Source of the DNA: Choricystis sp. odSpoLacu1 | Lineage: Eukaryota > Chlorophyta > Trebouxiophyceae | Reading direction: 5' to 3' | Assembly (NCBI GenBank): GCA_958009055.1 | Contig: OY253649.1 | Coordinates: forward strand, 1,240,001-1,304,000 | DNA: 64,000 nucleotides | Notes under the pieces: generated by a model | What the model saw: the letters and a program-made list of their open reading frames with translations, nothing else | Told to the model about the DNA's origin: nothing | Database searches by the model: none | Made by a program: the position numbers and the translations under genes | In this document: positions 42,607 through 52,730 of the stretch, piece by piece | Position numbering within the stretch: the stretch's first letter is position 1 | How the letters are laid out: the number at the start of each line of letters is the position of its first letter

Positions 42607-43548
42607 ATGCGGCCGACCGTCGATCGGACCGCTCTCGCGCCGCGCGCCGCGCGCGCGACCGCCGGCCCCCGCCGCCGCCCGCCAACGCCGCAGGCACCAG
42701 CATTGCGGCCTGACGTTGTGTGCGTGCTGCGGGGGAGGCCAACCGCCGACGCACGGCGGCGGCCGCACGCGACGCGCACACGCTCGGCCGCGCCCCCCCC
42801 TCCTTCCGTCGTCCTCACGCGCGAGGCCGGCAAAAACGGCAAACTCGCCGCCGCCCTCGCCCAGCGCGGCGTCCCCACTCTCGAGCTGCCCATGGTGCGC
42901 ACCGAGCCGGGGGAGGAGAGGGCGGCGCTGCCGCGCGCCCTGGCCCTCACAGATTGGGAGTGGGTCGTCGTCACGTCCCCTGAAGCCGCGTCCGTGTTTG
43001 TCGACGGCTGGGCGGTCGCCGGCAAACCCCCCACCCGCGTCGCCGTCGTGGGGGCCGGCACCGGGCGCGCCCTGCTGGAGAAGCGGGGGTTGAGAGTGGA
43101 GTTTACGCCGACGCTTGCTAACGCGGTGTCCCTCGGAGCTGAACTCCCCCTCCTGCCGGGAGGCACCCGCCGCGTCCTCTACCCCGCCTCCGCCAAGGCC
43201 GCGTCCACGCTGGCCGACGCTCTGACGGCGCGCGGCTTTGAAGTGACACGGTTAAACACCTACACCACGCTCGCCATCCCGCCCGCTGACCACCCGCCCG
43301 CCGCCCTGGCTGCCGCGTCCGCCGCCCCCGTCGTCGCGCTGGCGTCGCCGTCAGCCGCCAAAGCGTGGGCGGGGGCGGTGGGGAGCGGCGCCGTGGGGAG
43401 GGCGGCGGCTGCATGCATCGGCTCCACAACGGCCGACGCGGCGCGCGCGCTCGGGTTTAGGTCGGTGCACGCGCCCGACGCGCCCGGGCTGGCGGGCTTT
43501 GTGGAGGCTGTGGTGGAAGCGTTGGATGGGGCGGGCGTTGCGGTTTGA
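42607..43548 (+). CDS. HEMD: uroporphyrinogen-III synthase, plastid, 313 aa
   Basis: Cyclises hydroxymethylbilane to uroporphyrinogen III in haem and chlorophyll synthesis. Single exon, ATG 42607 to TGA 43546-43548. The first 60-65 residues are Arg/Ala/Pro-rich and lack acidic residues except one, a plausible plastid transit peptide. The HemD fold follows: SVVLTREAGKNGKLAAALAQ, TLELPMVRTEPGEE, WVVVTSPEAASVFVDGW and VAVVGAGTGRALLEKRGL, then the second half with RRVLYPASAKAASTLADAL, VTRLNTYTT, VVALASPSAAKAW and IGSTTADAARALGF. HemD sequences diverge strongly, but the ordered motifs are all present. It lies downstream of COM1 in the same direction. Confidence 0.9.
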   Translation: MRPTVDRTALAPRAARATAGPRRRPPTPQAPALRPDVVCVLRGRPTADARRRPHATRTRSAAPPPPSVVLTREAGKNGKLAAALAQRGVPTLELPMVRTEPGEERAALPRALALTDWEWVVVTSPEAASVFVDGWAVAGKPPTRVAVVGAGTGRALLEKRGLRVEFTPTLANAVSLGAELPLLPGGTRRVLYPASAKAASTLADALTARGFEVTRLNTYTTLAIPPADHPPAALAAASAAPVVALASPSAAKAWAGAVGSGAVGRAAAACIGSTTADAARALGFRSVHAPDAPGLAGFVEAVVEALDGAGVAV

Positions 43549-43664
43549 GCAGAGAGTGGTTGTTTTTCTTTTCCGTCTGTATTTTTTCTGCAGTTTTTTC
43601 ATTCGCAAATCAAAATTCAGCTGCCACTCATCTCTCTCGCGCTATCACGACACACAATACATTC

Positions 43665-45833
43665 TCACGGCGCCAATGCTTCGTCCCCGCCAAAGCTGCG
43701 CGCGCGGCCGGACGACCCCGGCCGCGCCGCCGCCACCACGCGCAGCGGGGGGACGACATCCGCCTTGTCCCCAGCCGCCGCCGCCGCTGCCGGTGGCGGC
43801 GACGCTGCCGGTGCACACGGCGCCGCCCCAACATACCCCGCCGGCCGGGCGGCGGGCGGCCAAGCGGGGCGGGGGGACGGAGCCTCACTGCTGCCGCCGG
43901 AGCGGCGGCCGCGCGGCGACACGCCCGGCGTGCGGTCGCCCTCGGACTCTGCGTCGCCCGACGCGAGCGCGTCCCCGCTGAGCCTCGCCTCCCACCCATG
44001 GTTGCGGAACCTGGGGCGCCGGTGGGGTGGCTCCCCCACTCTGGGGGATGGGGTGGCCATGGGCTGGGGGGGCGGGTGGGAGGTGGTCGCGTCGGCGTCG
44101 GCGGTGGCGACAGCCAGCCCCGCCAAGCAGGCCACCGACCCCCACGCCGCACTCGCCGCCCGCGTCAACGACCTCGCCCGCGTGGCCAGGCCGACGGCTG
44201 CGGCGCCGACGGCGGTGGCAGCCGCGGCGGGGGCGCCCGACAGGGCGGCGGCGGCGGGGGCGGTGGCGGCCGTGACCAAATCACTGGCCGAAGGGACGTG
44301 CCGTATCGACCCCCTGTCCAGTCCGTCGCCACCCAACACAAAGTCCAGCACAAGCAGATATTTAGACCGGAACACGTCCCTGTGGGTGCCGCCGCAGTCG
44401 GAGTAGCAGTGGCCGACAGCGGCGGCGGCGGCGGCGAGGAGGGCGACGTCGGGGCGGAGGAAGGGGGTGAGAGCGGAGTGGGGGCGGCGTGGGGCGGGGC
44501 AGGAGTCCGCAGGGGACGCAGCAGCGACCGCTGCCACCGCCCCCACTCCATCCCACCATTCAGGCACGCACAGCGCAAAGCTCTCCACCGCGCGGGACAG
44601 GCAGTAGAGGGCAAGCTCCATGCGACGCGACTTCTTTTCGACGAGCGTGGCGAGGCCGCCGACCCACGCGGTGGCTGGGATGCCCACGGGCGACACCCGC
44701 CCCAGCGTGCGGAAGCCAACACAGGCACCCCGCCAGCAGAGGGTGCAGTAGAGGGCGAGGAAGGCGGAGGAGCGGAGGACGCCTTTGGTGGTTTTTGCCC
44801 ACAGTGCGGCAGCAGCCGGCGAACCGTCGAACAGGGCGCGTCCATGGACCAGGAACGCGGGAAACAAATACACGGGGGCGTAGACAGGGATGGACCGCAA
44901 CAAGGCGGCAGGGAAAAAAGACACAGCCGCACCGTCGCACGTGGCACCGGGATGGGCCCAATCGCACGGCGCGCTTCCATCACCCGCCGCAGCCGCAAGC
45001 GCTGTGCCCACCAAAGCAGCAGGGGGGCGTGTGTCGCCACGTTCTCGCGCCGCCAGCTCCCGGGCAGCCGCATAGAAGGCAGGGTCCCGCCCCCCATGCT
45101 TGTCCAGGAACCGCACAAAGGCGGGGGGCAGGGTGTGGGGTTTCACGATCCAGGAGTAGGTGATCTGGGCGCAGGCGAGACACATAAGTGCAGTGTCTCC
45201 GTGCGCAGCGCGCGTGGGGGCCAGCACAGCCCGTACAGCGGGTGGAGAGCTCGGCTTGTTGCCCACGCGCACCAACAGCGTGGCCCCCCGCACCAGCAGG
45301 TACAGCGCGAGCGAGGTGTGGCGGGTGCGCGGGCCGAGGAGGAGGAGGGAGGGCGCGGCCGCCGCGCCCGCCGCGGCCGCGCGCCACGGCGCGGTGCGCG
45401 CCTTGCCGTAGCGAGCGGCCAACGCTTCATCCACCCCCACAAAGGTGCCGCCAAACACGGCCAAAAAGGCAGCATACCTGGCGGTGTCTGCGGCGGCGGC
45501 TGCCAGGCCAGGCGCGCCCGCGGCCGCGCGACGTTTGCGGCGCGCGGGGGCGACCGCGGCAAGGGCCAGTGAGACTGCGTGCAGGCCGCCCCGCAGGGCG
45601 GCCCCCACCAGGGCGCCCCGGGCGGCGGCGTTGCCCAGGCGGGCGGCGACGCGGGCTTCCGACTTGGTGGGTGGGCGGTCGAGCCAGGGCAGGCCGGGAG
45701 GGGGTGTGTGGCGGGGGGAGGGGTAGCCACTCAAGATAGGATGCAGCGGAGGTCGCCGAGCCGCCCCCGCGCGCGGCGAGGGGGGCGCCCCCTCGTCGCA
45801 CTGCGGCCGCGAGTGCAGGGTGGGCAGGTTCAT
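43665..45833 (-). CDS. TMEM135: TMEM135-like membrane protein, 722 aa
   Basis: TMEM135 proteins are membrane proteins of peroxisomes and mitochondria linked to lipid metabolism and organelle dynamics. A single exon from ATG at 45833 to TGA at 43665. A disordered N-terminus is followed by hydrophobic segments, including ARYAAFLAVFGGTFVGVDEAL and a Cys-containing loop. The family-like stretch AQITYSWIVKPHTLPPAFVRF is clear, as are SFFPAALLRSIPVYAPVYLFP and VEKKSRRMELALYCLSRAVES. The last 180 residues are disordered and basic. Animal TMEM135 is about 460 residues; the extra length here is N- and C-terminal extension. Localisation is inferred from the family. It sits tail-to-tail with HemD. Confidence 0.82.
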   Translation of the reverse strand: MNLPTLHSRPQCDEGAPPSPRAGAARRPPLHPILSGYPSPRHTPPPGLPWLDRPPTKSEARVAARLGNAAARGALVGAALRGGLHAVSLALAAVAPARRKRRAAAGAPGLAAAAADTARYAAFLAVFGGTFVGVDEALAARYGKARTAPWRAAAAGAAAAPSLLLLGPRTRHTSLALYLLVRGATLLVRVGNKPSSPPAVRAVLAPTRAAHGDTALMCLACAQITYSWIVKPHTLPPAFVRFLDKHGGRDPAFYAAARELAARERGDTRPPAALVGTALAAAAGDGSAPCDWAHPGATCDGAAVSFFPAALLRSIPVYAPVYLFPAFLVHGRALFDGSPAAAALWAKTTKGVLRSSAFLALYCTLCWRGACVGFRTLGRVSPVGIPATAWVGGLATLVEKKSRRMELALYCLSRAVESFALCVPEWWDGVGAVAAVAAASPADSCPAPRRPHSALTPFLRPDVALLAAAAAAVGHCYSDCGGTHRDVFRSKYLLVLDFVLGGDGLDRGSIRHVPSASDLVTAATAPAAAALSGAPAAAATAVGAAAVGLATRARSLTRAASAAWGSVACLAGLAVATADADATTSHPPPQPMATPSPRVGEPPHRRPRFRNHGWEARLSGDALASGDAESEGDRTPGVSPRGRRSGGSSEAPSPRPAWPPAARPAGYVGAAPCAPAASPPPAAAAAAGDKADVVPPLRVVAAARPGSSGRARSFGGDEALAP

Positions 45834-45989
45834 TGTGAGAGGCGCGCGGGGGAGGGAGAGTCGGCTGCGCACCCCGATTGGAGGGCACGCGCCGCGGTGG
45901 GCGCCAATTTTTTGGTGTGGTGACGCAGACGCGTTTTTTTCCCTCTTCTTTTTACACCGCCTCTCCCACCTCTCCCTTCTTCTCAACCA

Positions 45990-47240
45990 TCACGCAGCCG
46001 CCACCCCCGCCGCCTCTCCCCCCCCAAACGCAGCCGGCAGGGGCGGCACATACCGCCGCTCCGCCTCCCACGCCAGCTGGCACAGCATGGTGAGGTGGGA
46101 CCGCGCGTCGCGCTCATCCGCGGCCGCGCGCGCGAAGCGCACGCGCACGGTGCGGGGTTCGGCTTCTCCGAGAGCCGCGACGCGAGCGTAGGCACCCGTG
46201 GCATCCACCCACAACAGTTCGGCGATGGTGATGGCGTCGGCGGAGACGCCGGCGGCGGCGGCGGCGAGGCGGGCAACCTCATCCCCCCGGTCGGCGTTGA
46301 ATTCAGCCACCAACCCTGGCGCCGCCAGCCGCAGTTCGTCGGGGGTGGCAGCCCTGTAATCACCCCCCCCAATGACGGCGGCGGCGCCGACGTGGGGGCC
46401 GAGCCCCGCGACAAAGAAGCAGGAGTCGACGGAGAGGCGGAGGTAGGTGTCGTCGTGGGCGGGGGCATCCACCCCGCCCAGGCCCGCGCCGTGGAGAGCA
46501 GCATGACGGGCAGCAGCTTCGGCTGCGATCTCATCATCCACAGGGGACACGGACCCAACCAGGGTCGCGCGCGCGAGGAGGCGGGCGGGGGTGTCTGCTG
46601 GTTGGACGAAGAGCGAACAACGGGGTGTCACGGCCAGGTTGGCGGTGTGCACCGCGGTGGAGCGGAGGCGGAGGAGGGGCTGGCCGTCGGCGTCCAGGAC
46701 GTAGGAGGCGTAGGTGCCTGAGTGTGGGCGTGGGGGGGAAGAGAGGGGGGAGGATAGGGTGAGAGACGAAAAGACGAGAGCCGCGCACGAAAAGAGAGGG
46801 TCGGGCCGTCGCTTTCGCGCGAAACAAAAATTGGCGCCGTTCTTCCCCTCGCTCCCTACACAGTGGCACGGCAGCACACAACGCCACCAGCTGACAGCCC
46901 GCCCTTGAATGTGGCACAGGGCGGCAGCGGCACGCGGGGAGGCCGCACAAAAACAACGTGCCCGACCCGTTTTTTTTTGGCTTGCGCTTGCGTTGGCCCC
47001 CCGCATCTCTACCCTCCACTCACTCTCTCCCTCTCCCTACTCACCCAGCGGCACGCCATCAGCCCCCACCGTGCACAGCGTGCCGTGGGCCGTGATGTCG
47101 ACGATGGTGCGGGCAGTGTCGGCGGGGGAGGGGACGTCCAGGCCTTCACTGAACGTGGCGGAGGCGCGGGGGGTGGGAGGGGACCGCCGACGCAAGGGCC
47201 GGGCGGCCGGAGGGCGTGCGCCCAGGGTGGCGGCACGCAT
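45990..47240 (-). CDS. HugZ/pyridoxamine-oxidase-like split-barrel protein with DUF2470, plastid, 307 aa
   Basis: Exon 1 (47045-47240) and exon 2 (45990-46717). The N-terminus (MRAATLGARPPAARPLRRR...) looks like a plastid transit peptide. The FMN-binding split barrel follows (ARTIVDITAHGTLCTVGADG, TYASYVLDADGQPLLRL, ANLAVTPRCSLFVQP, ARLLARATLVGSV), then the linker YLRLSVDSCFFVAGLG. The C-terminal DUF2470 domain has VAEFNADRGDEVARLAA, TIAELLWVDATGAY and VRVRFARAAADERDARSHL. Plant relatives (HugZ homologues) bind haem or FMN in plastids; some lack haem-degrading activity, so the reaction is not claimed. It is divergent from FOR20 by 120 bp. Confidence 0.83.
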
Positions 47241-47360
47241 CGGAGTGTTTTGGAGGGGTGGAATGCGCGGGCCTGAGAGAAGCGGAAACAAGAAACCAAA
47301 TCCGGAGTGGGGCTTGTTTGTGTCTTTGACGCAAAAAAAAAGCGGCACGCACACACAACC

Positions 47361-47721
47361 ATGAGCATCACCGACCTGGAAACAGCGCTCACGTCCCGCT
47401 TGGCGGCGACTGGAGACTTGGCGGCGCTGCGGGGCCGCGTGAGGGCCGCCGCCGCGGCCGAGCTGTTGCGAGCGTCTGCGGCTGCGGCTGCGCCGCCGCC
47501 ACCGCCACCCCCCGCCCGAGGTCAAAGTGGTGCTGGATCTCGTCCTTGACTTTGTGCGGTTCCATGGTTGGCATCACGCGGCCGCAGTGCTGGAGGCAGA
47601 GGCTGGGGAGCTGCCACGCGCCCCTCCCCGCGCCGCACTCGCTGCGGCTGCCGGCTTGAGGACACCACCAGCAGACGGCCTGCCGCTGCTGTATGCGTTG
47701 TTACCAGACAATGAGAGGTGA
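47361..47721 (+). CDS. CEP20: FOR20/CEP20 (FOP-related, LisH) protein, about 119 aa, one frame break
   Basis: FOR20 (CEP20/FOPNL) is a basal-body and centriolar-satellite protein needed for ciliogenesis; plant TON1 is a relative. The start is ATG 47361, MSITDLETALTSRLAATGDL, resembling the family N-terminus. A helix and the LisH-like region follow: EVKVVLDLVLDFVRFHGWHH, AAVLEAEAGELP and the conserved end DGLPLLYALLPDN. The frame breaks at a C6 run (47508-47513) in a Pro-rich linker. One C fewer gives 120 codons and links the N-terminal helix to the LisH region. The 3' end shows a TGTAA polyadenylation-type signal in the T-rich stretch near 47757. It implies centrioles or cilia, or a TON1-like cortical role. 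Confidence 0.75.
47508..47513. repeat. C6 run at the FOR20 frame break
   Basis: Shortest of the frame-breaking tracts; 3k+1 offset. A tiny unrecognised intron is the alternative. Confidence 0.5.
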
Positions 47722-47813
47722 TGGTGTGTGGATGATGGAAACGGGGGCATGCGTTTTTGTAACGTTTTGGGGGTTAAAACAAAACACACGGAAGACAGAC
47801 AGACACTCTCCCT

Positions 47814-49160
47814 TCACTCCTCATTCGCCACGCACACATGCTCCTGCACAGCCACCACGTCACCAGGCTCACTGGCACCCCCACAATCCCTCTCGCACGT
47901 CGCCACGGCGATCGTGGTCCACTCCCATCCGGCGGGGCACCCGGGCGCGCCCTTGCCACCGCCCGCCCACTCTGCTGCTTCGTCCAACAAAGCGGCCAGG
48001 GGGGACACCAGGGCCATCTCCCAGCGTCGAGAGGCGGCGCAAGCGGTGCAGGGGGGCGGAGGCGGCGGCGCGGGGGGGCGACTGGTGGCGCCGCGGCCTG
48101 GCGCGAGGGGCCACAGCGGCGGCGCACCCAGCGAATAGCGCGCCAGCTGGCCCGGCTCCCGCGCCACGCGGGCCGCGAAGGCGAGGTAGGACGTGGACGC
48201 TCCGGGCGCGGCGTCGGGTTCGTAGGCTTCGCCACTCCAGGAGGCGGTGGCGGTGGTGGTGGGAGCAGGGGGCGCGCCACTGCCGCCGCCGCCGCCACAG
48301 GCGTCGTCGTCCGGCACCGCCTCTGCGTCGTCCCCGCCGGCCGCGCGGTAGGCGGCCAGCAGGGCGGCCACGTGAGCATCGTCCGGGCCGCGGGAGGGCG
48401 GCAGCGGCGCGCGCGGTGAGGGTTCGGCCTTCCACCCCACGTAAAACTCAACCAGCCTCGGCGGCGCCCACTCGGCCGGCGTCCAGCAGGGTGGTGGGGG
48501 TGGTCGCTGTGCGGGTTCGCCGGCTGTCGCGTGGTCGCGTGGTCGTGCCGCGGGCGGCGGCGGCGCGGCCGCGAGCGCGGCGGCCGCGCGCTCTAGTTCG
48601 GCTGACACGTCAGCCAGGCTCAAGGAGGAGGAGGAGGGGGCAGCGCCGCCAAAGGCGCCACCGCCTGCGCCCAGGCCCCAGTCATCGTCAGCGGGGGGTG
48701 GCGGGGGCGGCGGCGGCGGCGGCCGAGCAGCGGCGGGGGACTCCACCACTGCCACAGCCACTGCCTCCCCCTGCACCCGCACCGCCGCCCACGCGGCGTC
48801 GGCGCGGCCGCACTCGTCTCCCGCACACCCAAACACCAGCAGCACGCGGGCGGGGTGGCGGGGCAGGGGGGCGTGGGCCTGTGGGGTGTGTTGAGGGGAG
48901 ACGGCTGGTCAGCTGGGGGCGCCGAGCAAAATTGCGCCCCCAATTCCTGCACAAACAAACCCTCTCACCTGCAGCACCAGCGCCATGTCGGCCCCGCACA
49001 CGCCGCACGCGGGGCGGGCCCACCCGGCGGGCGCCCCACACCCCGGCAGCACGGGGGCGCCCCCGACCCTCGAGTCGGACGCTACGGGCGGCGCGTGCGA
49101 GGCGTCCACCATGTCGCCAACCACGCCCAGGTGGACGGGGTCGGGCGGCGGCGCGGTCAT
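47814..49160 (-). CDS. PDCD2L: PDCD2/TSR4-like protein, 418 aa
   Basis: PDCD2, PDCD2L and yeast Tsr4 are dedicated chaperones of ribosomal protein uS5 and help 40S assembly. Exon 1 (48969-49160) and exon 2 (47814-48878). The N-terminal half has the family signature: HLGVVGDMVDASH, then a zinc-binding Cys series PACGVCGADMALVLQ, AHAPLPRHPARVLLVFGCAGD and ECGRADAAW. A long acidic/Ala-rich linker follows. The C-terminal PDCD2 domain has RLVEFYVGWKAEP, STSYLAFAARVAREPGQLARY and CTACAASRRWEMALVSPLAALLDEA, closing with WTTIAVATCERDC. PDCD2 versus PDCD2L cannot be settled here. It is divergent from LIP2 (199 bp). Confidence 0.88.
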
Positions 49161-49359
49161 TCTTTGAGGGAGCGCGCGCCTGGCGGGGAGAGGCGCGGAA
49201 ATGCAGGCCCGACAGTGCTAGTAAAAAACACACTCTTTCGTCTTTTACCGCGCGTCGCGCGGCGGGCACTCCCATCCCAGCTGCCTGGTGCACACACAGC
49301 TGTCCATCACTGTTGCTGCGGGGGCGGCGAGGAACAGGGGGCGACTTTACACGCTTTCA

Positions 49360-50195
49360 ATGCCCCCTCCCCCACTTCTGCGCGTCGTCAACCTGGGCGC
49401 CCGCCTGGTGCCGTACGGGCTGGCGTCCCAGCTGCAGGACGCGCTGGCGGCCGCGAGGCGAGCGGGGCAGGGCGTGGACACGGTGCTGGTGCTGCAGGTG
49501 AGAGAAGTGTGTGGGGGGGGGGGGAGGGAAAAAAACGGTGTGTTTCGATGAAAACAAAACCTGACCTCTGCCACACACACACTCTACAGCACGAGCCCGT
49601 CGTCACGCTGGGCAAGCGCGGCACCCGGGACGACGTGCGCTCGCTGGACGTGCCGGTCGTGTTATCACCGCGCGGAGGGCAGGCCACTTTCCACGGCCCC
49701 GGCCAGTCCATTCTCTACCCCATACTCTCCCTGCGGTCCTGGCGCCTGGGGGCACGTGCTTATGTAGAAGCATTAGAAGATGCTGCCGTGGCGGTCGCCG
49801 CCGCGCGCGGTGTGCCCGCGGTCGCGGGGCGGTCGTCCCTCCGCACCGGGGTGTGGGTGGGGGACCGCAAGCTGGCCGCCGTCGGCGTCCGCGTGTCGGG
49901 CGGCGTCACCAGCTACGGCCTGGCGTTCAATGTGACGACCGACGTGGTCGCGTTTGCGGCGGCTGTGGTGCCGTGTGGCGACGCGGACGCGGCGCCGACG
50001 TCTCTGGCGGCAGAAGTCTCACAGAAGGCAGGAGAAACCCCCTTCTCTCTCCCACTGGACGCTGTCACCATCGGCACCGAGCTGGCGGCTGAGCTGACGG
50101 CGCGGCTGGGGGGAAGGGTGGTGGAGGTGGGGGTGGAGGAGGGGGTGGCAGGGGTGCCGGCGAGTGTGCGCGCGGCGCTGGCGCCGTGGGGTTGA
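49360..50195 (+). CDS. LIP2: octanoyltransferase (LipB/LIP2), 247 aa
   Basis: Transfers octanoyl from acyl-carrier protein to lipoyl domains, the first step of lipoic acid synthesis. Exon 1 (49360-49497) and exon 2 (49590-50195). The family motifs are VVNLGARLVPYGLASQLQ, VLQHEPVVTLGKRG, GGQATFHGPGQSILYPIL, the catalytic-lysine stretch GDRKLAAVGVRVSGGVTSYG, LAFNVTTDVVAF and the catalytic Cys in VVPCGDAD. The total length is close to plant LIP2. No long transit peptide is seen; exon 1 starts almost at the conserved core, so mitochondrial targeting is uncertain or needs an unseen upstream exon. Confidence 0.92.
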
Positions 50196-50322
50196 AGAGG
50201 ACAGGGGGCAGGTTTTTTAGTATCCACTTTCCAGCTAGTTTTTTCTGTCACACTGTTGCAACACACCGCCTGCGATGCACCATGCCCTGCAAAACAAATT
50301 GATTAAAACGATTAAAACTTTT

Positions 50323-51576
50323 TCACTTATCCGCCACCACCACCGACGCGGTCACCACATCCAGCACCCTCCCCTCCCCCTCATCCACCAGCCCCAGGGG
50401 CGGCACTCGATGCACGCCCGGCGCCAGCGCGATCAGGGTGACGTCTGTGGACGCAGAGGCGCCGGGGGCGAGGGCGGGGGCGACGCGCGCGCCGCGGGGG
50501 CCGACCACGACGACGCTCCCCCCGTCCGCGGGGGGCGGTGCATCCAGGCGCAGCGGGCCGAAGGGGCCACCGACAGCATCCTCCACGACTGTGGTGGTGA
50601 TGGTCACAGTAAAAGGCGCCCCCAGGGGCGCGGGGCGGGGGGCGGACGACAGCGACGCGCGCGCGCGCAGCGGCGCGCTCGCGTCGGCGCCGGGCGGGGG
50701 CGGGGGTGCGGCCACTGCCTGCGTCTGCAGGCGCCCCCCCCCGCCAAAGGGGGTGGCCCACCGCAGGTCCAGCCTGCCCAGGTCGGGGGGTAAGGTTGTG
50801 TCCAGCGCCGCGACGACGCGAAACAGGAACGACGCCGCGCCGCCGGGCGGCAGCGGCGGCGCGGGAGGGCCACCGCTCTCCCCGCCCCCGACCCGTGTCA
50901 CGCTCACGCCCGTGCTGCTGGCTTCGAATGTCGCTGCCGTCAACGCCAGGGGGGATGCCTTGCGCATGGACTCCACTGTGGCTTCAACCAACGCTGCCCG
51001 CCCGCGCGGCGCCGTCGGATCCCCCCTCACCTTTGTCCTCACCGCCAGCGGGGCGGCCGCCGCAAACGCAAAGTGGGAGGACAGATGCTTGCGCTCCCCA
51101 CTGGCGACGTCGGTGTAGGCGGCGGTGAGGGCGAGGGCGTGGCGGCCGACACACCGCACGTCACACCGCACCGCGGCGCTCGCCCTGCTTCCCGGCGCCA
51201 CCGCATCCACGTGCCCATCCGCCAACACTTCGCGCCGACCGTCTGGCGTGGCCAGCTCGGCGCGGTAGGACGCGTCGGCGACGCCGGCGCCGGCGGGGGA
51301 CGCGGCGAGCGCGAGCGCAGTGGAGAAAGGCTCCCCCAGCCACACCGACCCAAAGGCGGGGGGCGGGGCCACCGCCCCCGGGGCTGCCTCGAACGCGGCC
51401 AGCGGGTCGGTGAGAGCGCCGTGGGGGGGGAGGGCAGAGGGAGGGGCGGACGCGCCACCGTCGCCAGACGCGTCGGGGGAGAAGGCATAAGCGTCAAAGC
51501 GGAGGGGGGGGTCGAGGTCCAGGCCAGGGCGAGACAGCCTGACCAGGTGGAAAGAGAGGGTATGTGGAGACGCCAT
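50323..51576 (-). CDS. TRAPPC13: trafficking protein particle complex subunit 13 (TRAPPC13), 417 aa
   Basis: TRAPPC13 is a subunit of the TRAPP complexes that tether vesicles and activate Rab GTPases. A single exon from ATG at 51576 to TGA at 50323. The beta-sandwich features of the family (DUF974) are present: SFHLVRLSRPGLDLDPPLRF at the start, the block FGSVWLGEPFSTALALA, then CVGRHALALTAAYTDVASGE and PLAVRTKVR. The second sandwich follows with APFTVTITTTVVEDAV and an end VPPLGLVDEGEG. A 13-nt (GC)n tract at 50649-50661 sits in an unbroken frame, a useful control for the other genes. It is divergent from UBC27 (153 bp). Confidence 0.85.
   Translation of the reverse strand: MASPHTLSFHLVRLSRPGLDLDPPLRFDAYAFSPDASGDGGASAPPSALPPHGALTDPLAAFEAAPGAVAPPPAFGSVWLGEPFSTALALAASPAGAGVADASYRAELATPDGRREVLADGHVDAVAPGSRASAAVRCDVRCVGRHALALTAAYTDVASGERKHLSSHFAFAAAAPLAVRTKVRGDPTAPRGRAALVEATVESMRKASPLALTAATFEASSTGVSVTRVGGGESGGPPAPPLPPGGAASFLFRVVAALDTTLPPDLGRLDLRWATPFGGGGRLQTQAVAAPPPPPGADASAPLRARASLSSAPRPAPLGAPFTVTITTTVVEDAVGGPFGPLRLDAPPPADGGSVVVVGPRGARVAPALAPGASASTDVTLIALAPGVHRVPPLGLVDEGEGRVLDVVTASVVVADK
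50649..50661. repeat. (GC)n tract, frame intact
   Basis: 13 nt of alternating GC within TRAPPC13; the frame is continuous on both sides. Confidence 0.7.
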
Positions 51577-51729
51577 GGTGTGCCTTTCTCGGCGGCGGCG
51601 GCGGGCGGCACCGCGTTTTTTTCGCCCGCGATTGCTCGAGTGTGATGCAGGCGCACCACGTTTTTTTTTGTCTCTTTTCGCACGTGTGTGGCGCAGCTGC
51701 GTCCCCCCCGAAAACACCGCAATACAGCC

Positions 51730-52730
51730 ATGGACACGGGTCGCATCCAGGTGCGTCTGTGCGTGGCGCGTGGCGGGGAGGGAGCGCTCAGGGGCGCTGC
51801 TCAGAAAATGCGCGGCGCGGTGTGAATGCCCCCCTCGCCCCTGCCGCGTGCGCACTCGCCTCCTCCCCGCTCTCCCTCCCGCGCGTCCAGCTTGCACTGA
51901 CACACCTGCCGGTGTCAGTGACGGAGAGAGACACCACTCACCCCCCACACCACCCCACACTACAGAAAGAGCTGCGCGAAATCGAGCGCGACAAAGCGTC
52001 CGGGGTGACGGTGTCGCTCAAGGGGGCCAGCCTGCAGCGGTTGACCGGGTATTTGGAGGGTGAGTGAGAGAGGGAGGTGGGGCAGGGAAGGTAGGGTGGG
52101 AGGCTCGGTCTTGAAAACGGAAGAAAAACTCACACTCGCTCTCGCTCCACACACACACACAGGCCCCAAAGACACGCCGTACGAGGGCGGCTACTTTGTG
52201 GTGGACATCGAGCTGGGTGAGTTGGGTGTGGGTGTTGCACGTGGTTTTGTGTGACCACACCCTTGTCTCTCTCCTCACCAGCCCCCCCCCACCCTTCCCC
52301 CCTTCTCACAGACGACCAATACCCTTTCGTCCCCCCCAAGATGAAGTTCGCCACCAAGGTGTGGCACCCCAACATCTCGTCCGCCTCGGGCGCCATCTGC
52401 CTGGACATCCTGAAGGACGCGTGGTCCCCCGCCCTCACCCTCAAAACCGCTCTCTTATCTCTGCAAGCCCTGCTCGCGTCCCCCGAACCCGGCGACCCGC
52501 AGGACGCCGTGGTGGCGCGCCAGTACCTGTCCGACAACGCTGCCTGGGCAGCCACCGCCAAAGCTTGGACCGCGACGCACGCGACGCGGGAGGCGGCGGC
52601 CGGGGGGCGTGGATCGCCGGCCCACTCGAAGCTGATTGACATGGGGTTCGAGGAGGGGGCTGCGGCGGCAGCGCTGGCGGCGGCGGGGGGAGATGAGGCG
52701 GCCGCGCTCGAGAGGCTGTTGGGGGGGTGA
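51730..52730 (+). CDS. UBC27: ubiquitin-conjugating enzyme UBC27/UBE2K with C-terminal UBA, 195 aa
   Basis: An E2 enzyme that builds mainly Lys48-linked ubiquitin chains. Four exons: 51730-51750 (MDTGRIQ), 51966-52059, 52163-52216 and 52312-52730. The UBC fold includes [40 protein letters not shown] and the catalytic cysteine in [14 protein letters not shown] (about residue 86), then [20 protein letters not shown]. The C-terminal UBA domain has [20 protein letters not shown] and ends ALERLLGG, as in UBE2K and plant UBC27. All three introns have GT-AG ends and split glycine or aspartate codons cleanly. The assignment is firm. Confidence 0.95.

Noticed and set aside
43545..45572. 675-residue plus-strand frame opposite TMEM135-like gene
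   Set aside because: Composition typical of an antisense shadow; the minus strand has TMEM135 segments and a good start codon.
47761..47764. Extra downstream exon of FOR20
   Set aside because: A GTGATG donor-like sequence overlaps the stop, but the 92 nt before the PDCD2-like 3' end leave no room for a plausible exon.
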